A stretch of DNA of 64,000 bases from Asparagopsis taxiformis (taxonomy: Eukaryota > Rhodophyta > Florideophyceae > Bonnemaisoniales > Bonnemaisoniaceae): contig JALQPE010002013.1 in the NCBI GenBank assembly GCA_030407315.1, positions 35,243 through 99,242 on the forward strand, written 5' to 3'. The notes under the pieces are model-generated. The model saw nothing but the letters and a program-made list of their open reading frames with translations, searched no databases and was not told the DNA's origin. Made by a program: the position numbers and the translations under genes. Below are positions 19,906-29,557 of the stretch, one piece after another; the first letter of the stretch is position 1; every line of letters starts with the position of its first letter.

Positions 19906-20847
19906 ATGAATACATTCCAAACCCTGCTATCCGCGCTGCTCTTCATCGCGCTCCTCGCGCCAGCCATGGCCGAGACGCACGACTTTGACACAATGCCCAC
20001 GATCCTACGCCAGCGCGGACGCGGCAACGGCCGCGGCCGTCGCTGCTCCGCGTGTCCAAGCGCATGTCTCCCCGTGCGTCGCGAAGCGCGCGATCTGTGT
20101 CGCACAGCCTGCGCGAGGCGTCGCAACTGCCGCGTACGCGGCTGCCGTATCCGCGACGGAAACCAAGTACGTCGTGGATTTCAATGCACAAATCGTCCGC
20201 GTCGCACCCCGCGACCGACCGTTCCGCGTCCCGTCGTCCCCGCCCCGGCCCCAATCCCGGCACCCGCCCCCGTCCCTGCTCCCGCGCCGATCCTTGGTGG
20301 ATTCTGCCCGAATGTCTGCAGGTTTAATAGTGATGTCGTCGGCGCTGAGTGCAACCAGCCCCTGTTCAGGGCGCGCGGATGCGTCGTGAGGACGTGTTTT
20401 GTCGGTAGTGCTCGAGGCCTCATCTGCCTGCAGGGTGTGCTTCCGACTGCTACGGCGACTGCTACGGCAACTGCGACCGCGACGGCTACGGCGTCGATGA
20501 GTCCTGGCGCTTCGCCGACGCCTACCGCGACGCCGTCGATTACGCCGACGCCGTCTCTGACGCCTTCGCCGTCGCCATCGTGTGAGTTTACGGTGCAGGG
20601 AGCGCTGGGTGCGACGCCGATTGATGGGGTTTGTCGATGTGGTAATGTGGCGAGATTTGTTACTGTGCTGAGTCCGATCGGTACTATTCCGGCGTGTTAC
20701 AACTTGTGTCTGTCTCCGTTGTTGAATAGTAGATGTACGCCGGATAGCTTTGACCAGTTCTCTTCGGATGGAAGCACTGTGATTACTACGTGTTGTACGG
20801 TCTGCCAGGGTACTGTTTCGCTGGTGACGAATCAGTGCATCTTCTAG
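19906..20847 (+). CDS. secreted Cys-rich stalk protein (two Cys repeats)
   Basis: 313 residues from the ATG at 19906, single exon. It has a signal peptide (about 1-22), then an Arg/Gly-rich linker. Two six-Cys repeats follow: C50, C54, C65, C75, C80, C94 and C134, C138, C149, C159, C164, C174, separated by a Pro/Ala linker. A Thr/Ala/Pro/Ser stalk (about 178-228) and a C-terminal Cys-rich domain (about 229-313) with CRCG, CYNLCL, TTCCTVC and TNQC complete it. The same layout with three and one Cys repeats occurs at 25010 and 40197. It is probably extracellular or cell-wall associated, with an O-glycosylated stalk. The biochemical role is unknown. The 5' half is strongly GC-rich. Confidence 0.8.
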   Translation: MNTFQTLLSALLFIALLAPAMAETHDFDTMPTILRQRGRGNGRGRRCSACPSACLPVRREARDLCRTACARRRNCRVRGCRIRDGNQVRRGFQCTNRPRRTPRPTVPRPVVPAPAPIPAPAPVPAPAPILGGFCPNVCRFNSDVVGAECNQPLFRARGCVVRTCFVGSARGLICLQGVLPTATATATATATATATASMSPGASPTPTATPSITPTPSLTPSPSPSCEFTVQGALGATPIDGVCRCGNVARFVTVLSPIGTIPACYNLCLSPLLNSRCTPDSFDQFSSDGSTVITTCCTVCQGTVSLVTNQCIF

Positions 20848-22166
20848 GAGGAATGTTTATGAATATGTGCGCGGTAGTGGAGAGTATAGAGGTAGGACTA
20901 GATGTTTTTGCGAGTACTCTTCAATTATAAATGTGTGATCGTTGATGTTTGAGATGGGATGTAGACGCAAGTGAAGGATAAACGACGCGTATGTACGTTC
21001 AACGGGGGTGTGGTGGCGTTCGGAGCACGGTATGGATGGTTGTGATGAGACATCGCGTTGCTGGCTTGCGAACAATGAGAGTAATGAGCGAGCTTGGTGG
21101 CAGGGAGGTTGGGGTTATTCGTTTGTAGACGTCTCGACGAGCGACACATTGTTCATCTCAGGATGCGGTCAAACAGCGTCAGCGACTTACAGACGGTATT
21201 CTCCATGCGCCGTTGCAGATCGCAAGACTGCAAAAAATTCGGGTACATACAGGGGTAAGCTTGTAAGATACCGGGACATGACATCAGTGTACACTAATCC
21301 CGCGAGTGTCAAGAACAACCCTATAAACGTGAACTGCACAACAAACAAGAGTACAGTAAAAGACAGGCTGTCCTATGGACTGCACTGTCCAACAAGAGTG
21401 GAACGAGGCTCTACTAACGGTGTCCAACGATCACGTGAACGAAGATTACAGTGCCGAGGCCATCTCGATCGCATCGCACGCCTACTATCGGCATACCGTC
21501 TGTTTGCGATATGGATAGGTATCTAGTTGTGAAGAAAAACAAACATCCCTAGCGCGTTTATTCCCGGTTCCCCAGTGCTCTTCGATGAGCAGTTTGGTCG
21601 ATAGACTGCTTCCAAACGCAAATTCTGGCACCAGTTTGGTCGCCGTTTCCGCGTGCGGTGGTGTGTGTTGAATTAAGAATTGATGCTCTAGACGAGCCCT
21701 ACCGCAATGGAGCGTGTATCGTGCAATGTGCGCTCGGGTTCCCGCTCGCATTTCTCGACTACAATGGGCTACTGTTCATAGAATAGTATCAGTGCTTTAC
21801 ATTCATTCACTCTGCCTGCATTCGACAGTGAGAAGCTATTCGCGTCCTTTGCTGATCCATGTCACAAAACCCGGAATTGCACGCGCTTATCGCCGCGGAA
21901 ACTGATCGCACGTCTTCATCAAAACGTTCATCGCAACCCTGTGAGACGCATATAACGCATCCCTCCATCCATCCGCTCCAAAGTCTGCCGCAGGCTTGGT
22001 GGCAGTAGATCCGCAGTCACAATTACTTAAACAAGCTGTACACCGTATTTATCACCCTTGGTCGCAATAGCATCGATCCTCGCAAACGTATATTCCTAGA
22101 AACAAACACAAAACAATCATCACAAAACGCTCAGTCAGCCACCTGATTCACATCGCCAAACGCGCT
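20848..22166. other. intergenic, no gene recognised
   Basis: About 1.3 kb between the stalk-protein gene and the methyltransferase gene, which converge here. Only short unsupported frames are seen. Confidence 0.5.
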
Positions 22167-22946
22167 TCAAAACGCGCCACCTACCAAAGTAGTTCTATGC
22201 ACGAGCAAAAAGCCCAATTGCTCCATCTGCCGCACGCTCTGTCGAACCCTTTCCTTGCCATCACTAAAATACCTCGCATGAAACTCGACAAGCACCTGAT
22301 CCGCATTCAACGCCTCTCTCTTCGTCCACCAATCAGCAATGACATCAAACTCGGCGCCCTCGATGTCCATCTTCAAAATCGCAAGCCGCGTATGTCCCTC
22401 CGCGCGCATCATACTCCGCAGCGTCTGCACGTTGTACAGCCCCACGGTACCGTTCTGCGCGACGCCGTTCTGCTCCATGACTGTATAGCTATCGATGTTT
22501 CCCTCGGGAAGCTTGAGACGTATGACGCCGTTATGGGCGGCGAGTCCGACGGGGTGGAAGATATATCCGGGGGGGATTTCACGCTTGGAAAATAGCTTTC
22601 GCGCGGATGGGGTCGGATCCCAACCGTGATGTTCGGTGCCGAATTCACGGATCATCGCCTCGTCCCAGCCGATGTTCTGTCCGACGCCCACGGAGTACAC
22701 CAGCGCGCCGCTGAGATGCGGCGACGCGCAGATCGTCCAGCCGCCGTACGAGTCGCCGCGCGACACGAGTTTGCGACAGTCCAGGAAGCGCGACGGGGCG
22801 GGCGCAGGCGGCGTCACGGCGGGACATGGCAGACTGCGCAGCAGCGTGGTGGTGTGGAGAGACCAGAGAGAGAGGGCGAAGATTATCGCGCAGCTGAGAG
22901 GGATGATTGCGTTGGATAGACAGGCGCGCGTTTTTAGTCGATTCAT
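22167..22946 (-). CDS. FkbM/METTL24-like methyltransferase, type II membrane protein
   Basis: 259 residues from the ATG at 22946. A short basic N-terminus is followed by one membrane segment (about 12-38), then a Pro-rich stem and a lumenal domain. Residues about 82-110 (VYSVGVGQNIGWDEAMI) match the start of the SAM-binding fold in METTL24-like proteins. LKMDIEGAEFDVI (about 190-203) is the characteristic FkbM-type motif. An Asp in HGWDPTP could contact SAM. Such proteins are predicted SAM-dependent methyltransferases; Golgi or ER sugar O-methylation would suit this topology, but the substrate is not known. It ends ...VGGAF. It is a single exon and complete. Confidence 0.8.
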   Translation of the reverse strand: MNRLKTRACLSNAIIPLSCAIIFALSLWSLHTTTLLRSLPCPAVTPPAPAPSRFLDCRKLVSRGDSYGGWTICASPHLSGALVYSVGVGQNIGWDEAMIREFGTEHHGWDPTPSARKLFSKREIPPGYIFHPVGLAAHNGVIRLKLPEGNIDSYTVMEQNGVAQNGTVGLYNVQTLRSMMRAEGHTRLAILKMDIEGAEFDVIADWWTKREALNADQVLVEFHARYFSDGKERVRQSVRQMEQLGFLLVHRTTLVGGAF

Positions 22947-25009
22947 GGTGTGGCGGGCGGGCGGCGGTGGGGGCGGTGGTGGAGTTGGTGCGCGGGGGGA
23001 GGAGTTGGGTTGAGGGGGCGGTTAGATTGGAGCGGTGCTGATTGGACAGGGAAGGATACTGGGTGTGTGGTATGATTATTTTATGGTTTTTGGGGAAAGT
23101 TTCGGTTTATGCATCTTCGCACTGGCCGCTGCGCTTGTGTGAGGTTGGAGATGGCTGACTTGTCGTAGCGGGATTTGTCGTCGCTGGTGGGCGTTGTAGA
23201 ATAATTGTTGTGGGTGGTTGTGGGAATTGAACTCGGGAAGTTTGGCTGGTGAAAAAAGGCGGTATTCTGTGCGGTTGTGTAACTGGGAGAGCTGCGTGTC
23301 CAGGCTGCTCGGGATGACAATAATGGACTGCTGAAATCAAATAGCGGCGACGAATGGAGTCGAAACGGCGTCAACTCTAGACACTACGCGCCCAGACTGT
23401 GATCCGCTGCAGACGGCAAGCAGCGGACGCAGTGCCACGAGTCGGATACATACAGGCATACGAGTATCGACACGATGGAACGGCAGTCCATCTACAGACC
23501 CTCTATCACAATATACAACACAACTCTACCGATCTACCACACCATTGCGAGCCACAAATCGCCCAATTTTCCGGCATGATAATTGCACGCGTCTCATCTC
23601 CATCTCTCGCCACCGCAACGCACACCGCATCCACGCAGCTACAATACGCGCCATGCAGAACATCGATCAGCCATCGCCAATGCCTACATCAGAAGCGCAC
23701 CACGAAATAACGGATCGTCACAGGAAATGCCGCGCAGCATATCACGCACAGCAGACAACTCACCATCGCAAGGACGTGCCCGCACGGTGCGTAAACGCCG
23801 CACACGATGCCATACACGGGTGCATCATGCACGGCATACACCAACCGGGCGCATACGGCATCGGATATCCAGCGCAGGTCATGACAGCACGCGCGTCGAA
23901 CAGTCGTGCAGACATGGCGGCGGGCGCGGGAGGGGCCCAACGGTACATATGATAGCATAGTGTAGCACTGCAGGAACGGAAGCGACTCGGAGACGACATC
24001 GTGCGCATCTACACCGACGCACACGTGTCGTGCGACAACGGCCGCGCTTGAAGCGCGTGCGGTCGGAGGTGTGCGATGTGTACATGTGTAATACGTAGAT
24101 GTGCTGCAGAGGCACTGACTGCTACTTGGGTGAGTTGGGGTGTTGCAGCAGCCTCGAGACCGAGTTGTTTGCTGCTGGGCGGATGGGTGGTAGGGTACTA
24201 CTCGCGCAGTTTGGCGCTGATGTGCGATGTGCGGCGATGTCGCGTGTGCAGCGTGTGTTGACGGGGATGAAAATGATCATGACTGCGCATCGTGACAGCG
24301 ATGCCACCTGGTGATGCGGCGTCGCGTCCGGTCGTGCAGAGAGTGGATGCGGTAAGCGGCTGTAACGCCGCGCGCGAGTGCAACTGACGTGCAGACGAGA
24401 TGCGTTGGAGATAGACGGGCATGGGGTTGTTGAGATGGCATGACGTGTGCGGTGCTGTTGACGAGCGCGACGTCACGTTGGCAGACAGCGAGTGCAATTT
24501 GGATGGGGATATACACTGACACTGGGGTGGATGAATTTGGGGATTACAGTTATCGACATGCATGGATATGACGATTCGGAGGAAAATAAGGAAATGAGGC
24601 CCGTACATGTGGCCGATTTTGGCCTGGACAAAAGGAGGAGCGATCATACCACTCTCGAGACCGTTGCCTTCATTTCTCCGTCCAGCCTCAAGTCAGTTTC
24701 TAGATGATACGCACCATGTCCAACACGAGCGGAACGCCGCGCCGCGCCACGCCACCAACACAGACAGCCTGTCAGGCCCGCACGACCATCGCAGCCTCTG
24801 ACAACGCTTTCCAGGCATGTCACGCATCGGCCACCCAGCGCATGATCTGGCGGATCGTCGTCGCAAATCCAACACGTGTGTCAAACCGCCATCAAATCGC
24901 ATCCACACGGCCAGACAAAACGCACGCATTCAAATTGCACCACAGCCATGTAACCCAAACCCAACCCAACCACTCCCGTCCAACGCTCCCATCGCCTACA
25001 CACCCCGCC
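22947..25009. other. intergenic, GC-rich, one dispersed repeat
   Basis: About 2 kb with many overlapping open frames on both strands that look like by-products of GC-rich sequence. The only supported element is the repeat at 23157-23245. Confidence 0.5.
23157..23245 (-). repeat. dispersed repeat related to the interior of TRIM family 1
   Basis: It shares a core including TTGTCGTAGCGGGATTTGTC with 623-720 inside the first TRIM, followed in both by a B-box-like motif on the minus strand (GTTCAATTC here). No LTRs are seen, so it is either a fragment of a related element or a tRNA-like SINE whose body is shared with the TRIM. Confidence 0.6.
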
Positions 25010-26047
25010 ATGCAGCCCGCAAACATCCTGTCCCTCCTCGCCGTCCTGCTGCTACTCACGCTCGCGACGCAGACGCCGGCGCTGACGGCGGTCGCGCCGC
25101 CGCTGCGCCAGACGCGCGACGCATGCACGTCGCGTTGTTTCCGCATGCGCGACAACGCGCAACGCGCATGCGCGCGTCGCCCGCCGCGCGTGGGATGTCG
25201 TGTACGCTCGTGCATGCGCGCCGACGAACGTCGCGGCTTCCAATGCACCACGGGACGTCCCGTATGTCCCACACAGTGCTTTGTGCGACGCGTACGCGCG
25301 ACGCGTAACTGCGCGCAGCCCGCCGCGCGCGCGCTGGGTTGCGTCGTGCGTCGTTGTCGCCGTGCGGATGCGCGTTTTGGATTTGCGTGTCGACGACCGT
25401 TCTTTCCGCCGATGGTGATGACGATGCAGCCGACGCCGTCGCCGTCGCCCAGCGCGTCGATGGCCTGTCCGCAGATCTGCATCCCGGACCGCGCGACCGC
25501 AGAGGCGCTGTGCGGACAGCTGTTCGTCGTGGCGATGGGGTGTGTGCTTAGGGATTGTGGACTGCCGGATGGGTCGGTGGGTAGTATTTGTGTGCTGCCG
25601 GTGCAGGGTGTGGCGTTTATATCGGCTACGCCGTCGCCGAGTGTTACGCCGTCGCCGTCGAGTCTCGCGCCGGGTGCCAGTCCGTCGCCGAGTAGCTCGG
25701 TGTCGCCGTCGCCGAGTGTGAGCGCGTCGGTGACGCCGTCGGTGTCCGTGTCGCCGTCGCCGTCGATGATGTGTGAATTTTCGCTGCAGGGTGGCTTTGG
25801 GGAGGTGGCGTTGGATGGTGTGTGTCGATGTGGTGATTCCAGTCGTACGGTGCTTGTGTTGAGTAATGCGCTGGCCGGTCCGAATATGGTTTGTTATAAT
25901 GAATGTTTACAAAGATCGTTGACGAATAGTTGCTCGCCTAATTTGTTCTCGATGTTCATCAGCGCGTCGTCGGCAGATGTGACGACTTGTTGCACCTCCT
26001 GTGGAGGGAATCCCATGCCCGCGACGAATCGTTGCGTCGCCGCATGA
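25010..26047 (+). CDS. secreted Cys-rich stalk protein (three Cys repeats)
   Basis: 345 residues from the ATG at 25010, which is followed directly by a signal peptide (about 1-26). Three six-Cys repeats have near-identical spacing: C39, C43, C54, C63, C68, C79; C86, C90, C101, C111, C116, C127; C153, C157, C168, C178, C183, C194. The pattern is C-x3-C-x10-C-x8/9-C-x4-C-x10-C. A Ser/Pro/Thr stalk (about 205-255) leads to the C-terminal Cys domain (about 258-345: CRCG, CYNECL, TTCCTSC, TNRC) shared with 19906 and 40197. Repeats 1 and 2 are very Arg-rich. It is probably extracellular; function unknown. No clear TATA box was found at the usual distance. The first half is extremely GC-rich. Confidence 0.8.
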   Translation: MQPANILSLLAVLLLLTLATQTPALTAVAPPLRQTRDACTSRCFRMRDNAQRACARRPPRVGCRVRSCMRADERRGFQCTTGRPVCPTQCFVRRVRATRNCAQPAARALGCVVRRCRRADARFGFACRRPFFPPMVMTMQPTPSPSPSASMACPQICIPDRATAEALCGQLFVVAMGCVLRDCGLPDGSVGSICVLPVQGVAFISATPSPSVTPSPSSLAPGASPSPSSSVSPSPSVSASVTPSVSVSPSPSMMCEFSLQGGFGEVALDGVCRCGDSSRTVLVLSNALAGPNMVCYNECLQRSLTNSCSPNLFSMFISASSADVTTCCTSCGGNPMPATNRCVAA

Positions 26048-26689
26048 CGACGCGCGATGATTGTAGTTTAGAGCATAACCGCTGTTAACTGTTGCACATT
26101 TAGCTACGCATGGTGTAAAGTCTGACTCTTCCGACCAATCTGTACACGTGTACCGAAAATATCTCCGCTGTGACTTTATCGCAGGCCGGTTACAGCTATC
26201 GATACAAACTGCACCCGCGCCGCTCCGGCAGCCGGCTGGCCGTCCGGTCAGCGGGCGGGGAGCTGACCAAATGGGGCGTACAGACGCTACACGCCACGGC
26301 TGAAACGCTCGTCGAGTGGAGCAATGCTCTTTCCCTGCACCGCGTCGAATCAGCACCACCCGACTGACGGCGCAGAAATCAGGAGGCGCTGCTACGCCTC
26401 TGCGCCAATTCATTGATGCCGCACACGTACGAATCGTAGCATCCAACCACAACTCGTCAAAATCCACAACGTGACCTTGTTGGCAATGTCCATCCATCCG
26501 CGCGCCACGCCACGTGTCCGTCGCCTACTTTGGCGTCTGCTGACACACCCGATCCGCATCGTCGCGCCCGTCATGCTGCTTGCATACCCGCGCGCCTTTG
26601 CCGCCATTCGTGGCACACACACCCGCTCGTCACTCGCGCATCCGCGTCACAACGACACCCGCCGGAGCCCGCGCCGCGGGAGAGGTTGG
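26048..26689. other. intergenic, no gene recognised
   Basis: GC-rich spacer before the tandem duplication. Confidence 0.45.
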
Positions 26690-27328
26690 TGGTACTGGCG
26701 AGCGGCTGTGACCGCCGATGGCGTCGTGCTGCAAATTCACCGCTCGCGTCGCGGGGATATACTGCGTGTAGGACGCATGTTCCGGCTCGGACGCGCCGTT
26801 GTGCGTCTGGACGGAGGCGCGGTGTCGGCGACGATTTGGTCGGCGTGCGGTAGACGAGCTTGTGGGTGCGCATGGCGCGGACCGTGACGCGATTGGAACG
26901 GGATGGAATGCTTTGTAACGAGGTGGACGATGCGCGTGTAGATTGTGTGATCGCATGACCTGTTGATTGATTGCCGTGCAGGAAGATGCCGTGCATGGTA
27001 CTGGCGGCTGGTGCGTTTGATTGGGTGTCTGTGGATGCGGGAGCGCTGTGGACAGAGGATGGATATCTCGGCCGAGATGCCTCGTATCACGCGTCTCGGA
27101 GCGGATTTGGTACGACACGTGCCGTTGTCCGTTTCTGCGCACAACTACTCGATGTGATTTTCAATTTCGAGAAAATATCTGCGCCAATTACAATGGCCAG
27201 TATGCCCCGAGAAGCCCGGTTTGGACCGGTCAGATTCTGGAACCTCGAATGGTGGATACGTGTGTTTGCTCGATGTCTTGTCTGTCTGTCATCTTGCTTC
27301 CAGCAGGTTTCCAAATGTCTCGACAGTA

Positions 27329-27585
27329 GACGATTTCTGGTGTTGCCATATGGGAATATATGGAAATTGCATGGAAATTTTTGTGGCGCGTTTTGCTCAG
27401 CAGGCGGTGCCAGTATGGAGCCGAGTTTCGGCATACCTACGCCTGGGGGGAACTGGGTTACGATCTTACAGCGTAAATGTTAGGGCTAGAGAAGTAGAAG
27501 TTTTGCTCAAAAGTTTAATTGTGTGACGTAACGGCCTCGCTCCTAGTAACGCGCTGTGGTAAAAGACAGTTGTCCCCGAATCGAG
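27329..27585 (+). repeat. left terminal inverted repeat
   Basis: Inverted match to 28047-28285 with one 18-bp insertion around 27534-27551. Confidence 0.85.
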
Positions 27586-28046
27586 ATTCTGAAATGTTAT
27601 GTAATGGTGTATTGCTTCGTTTGCTGAACTTGGTGCTGTGGAACTCGTTGCAACACCGAAACATTACCTTGATCTCATTTCGATTGTTACTGCACTGCTG
27701 TAGAAGCACTACCCAGAATATAGAGAGCAACGGTACGATTTGCAAAGGATTCCAAGTTGATCGCAGATGACGTTAGGTTTGCGTTCTGCACGGCGCACAC
27801 CAAACGTCATCTTCGATGAATTTCACAACCATGGCTTCTCGGAGTGCTGGACAAGCAGGCAGTGCTAGTTGCAAAGGCATATCTCACTTCAACTGACTAC
27901 CTTTCGAAATGGATTAATTGCTTGCAGCTAAGCTGAGGCCGCAGCTTTTCATCTGTCTTGGCGTTCGCATGTTACTCCATCGAACGACAGCCAAATGAGA
28001 TTGATGAGTGCAAAATCTCGCGCAGTGCAGCAGCATATCTCAGGAC

Positions 28047-28285
28047 CTCGATTCGGGGACAACTGTCTTTTACCACAGCGCGTTACGTCACACAATTAAA
28101 CTTTCGAGCAAAACTTCTACTTCTCTAGCCCTAACATTTACGCTGTAAGATCGTAACCCAGTTCCCCCCAGGCGTAGGTATGCCGAAACTCGGCTCCGTA
28201 CTGGCACCGCCTGCTGAGCAAAACGCGCCACAAAAATTTCCATGCAATTTCCATATATTCCCATATGGCAACACCAGAAATCGTC
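28047..28285 (-). repeat. right terminal inverted repeat
   Basis: Inverted match to 27329-27585. Confidence 0.85.
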
Positions 28286-29157
28286 TAGTATCAAGTGTCC
28301 TGTTTATGCGCAACATGATGCAATTCAAATCAGTGTTGCTGGAACACCAAGTCACATCACTCGACCAACAAGTTGTGCTCTCCTCGCCATTGCGCTTGGA
28401 AAGTCACAGCGATGAACGTCGCCCCAGTTGTTTTCAGCAACATTTAAGGGAACACGAACGGTAGTTGGGGTGCTCTCCATATTTGTCCATGATACAGAGT
28501 TAGACTTAGCACCTATTGTTTACACGTCTATCACCAATGAGTAGAATACCATTTATAATATCCCTATCATTGCTCTGCGCACTGTGGGACGCAGTCGCAT
28601 CACATGGCTTTCTTTCAGATCCTCCACAGAGAGGAAATTTAGTCGGTAGATGGTCTGATATTGTAGTGGACCGTAACGCACCAGCAGACCCGTATCTACA
28701 CTTTCCGGCGGGACGGAAGGGGGGAGGACCTGGCCAAAACGTAGGGTCTAAATCTCAAGAAAAGGCTGGAAACTTCAATTGGACTCCATACGACCCATTC
28801 TCTCCCTCTTTCGTATGGCGAGCCGGCGTGTGCGGGGATGAAAAGGGGAAGAAGCAGGACCATTTGCGTGGTGGAATCTACTATTACAATGCAACCATTG
28901 TACGTACATACCAGAAGGACAGTGTGATTGGCATTTCAGTAAAAATCATATCAAACCATCGCGGAATCATGGAGCTTTTTCTGTGCGATGTTGATAAATG
29001 TGGAGGCGAAATATCAGAGCAATGTTTCCAGAAGGGGCATTGTTTCAAATTGAAACGAGCGCAATCGCAATGTGACCGTCCGACGGAAAAGAGGTGTGGA
29101 CCGATTGATGAGAAGTATCCAGGCAGATGGTATTTTCCATGTAGGCACGGTGCAGTA

Positions 29158-29524
29158 TGTAGCAAATCTTTGTTCCTCTCTTCGCAATATCCTGTGACCT
29201 TTCTTGACAATGTTCGATACACTGTGGAGTTAGTTTAATTTTTGTTTATGACCAGAGTTTTTGATCCTGGTCAAAGTTGATCATTTCAGATGATGATCTG
29301 ATATTGCCTCCTCTGATGATGGCTCTCTCTCTATTAGAGGGCATTTCATCTCCACTTAAATGTTGTTTGTGGAGTCAATGTTGATTGTTATCAACATTAT
29401 CTATCCGTTTGTGATATGTCTGAAGTATTCTATCTAATTATTTCAACGGTAGTTCAAGTTGTCTGTTATTTGCATTCTGCAAATATTTTGTAGCTTGTAT
29501 CGCTTCAAGCCACAAATGGCTACA
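29158..29524 (-). repeat. 3' LTR of chromovirus 1
   Basis: 367 bp, identical by eye to 34498-34864. Confidence 0.92.
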
Positions 29525-29557
29525 CCGCCCCATGCTCTGGAACAGAGTATCATTATG

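Larger units (their letters stand above)
27329..28285. mobile_element. non-autonomous DNA element with long inverted repeats
   Basis: A 957-bp element with near-identical inverted termini: left 27329-27585 (257 bp) and right 28047-28285 (239 bp), beginning GACGATTTCTGGTG. It is flanked by TA on both sides (27327-27328 and 28286-28287). The left arm has an extra 18 bp. The 461-bp centre has no coding capacity. The matching position of duplication unit B, near 36696, lacks it, giving a natural related empty site. A TA target suggests a Tc1/mariner-like or similar transposase source, but the superfamily is not certain. Confidence 0.82.

Noticed and set aside
22636..23013. Open frames antisense to the methyltransferase gene
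   Set aside because: They are shadows of the real minus-strand gene and its GC-rich upstream region.
24892..25482. 196-codon minus-strand frame
   Set aside because: Antisense to the secreted stalk protein at 25010 and explained by its GC-rich codons.
26471..27483. Several open frames of 100-170 codons upstream of LPMO unit A
   Set aside because: Low-complexity, GC-rich, on both strands, and not conserved in frame in duplication unit B.
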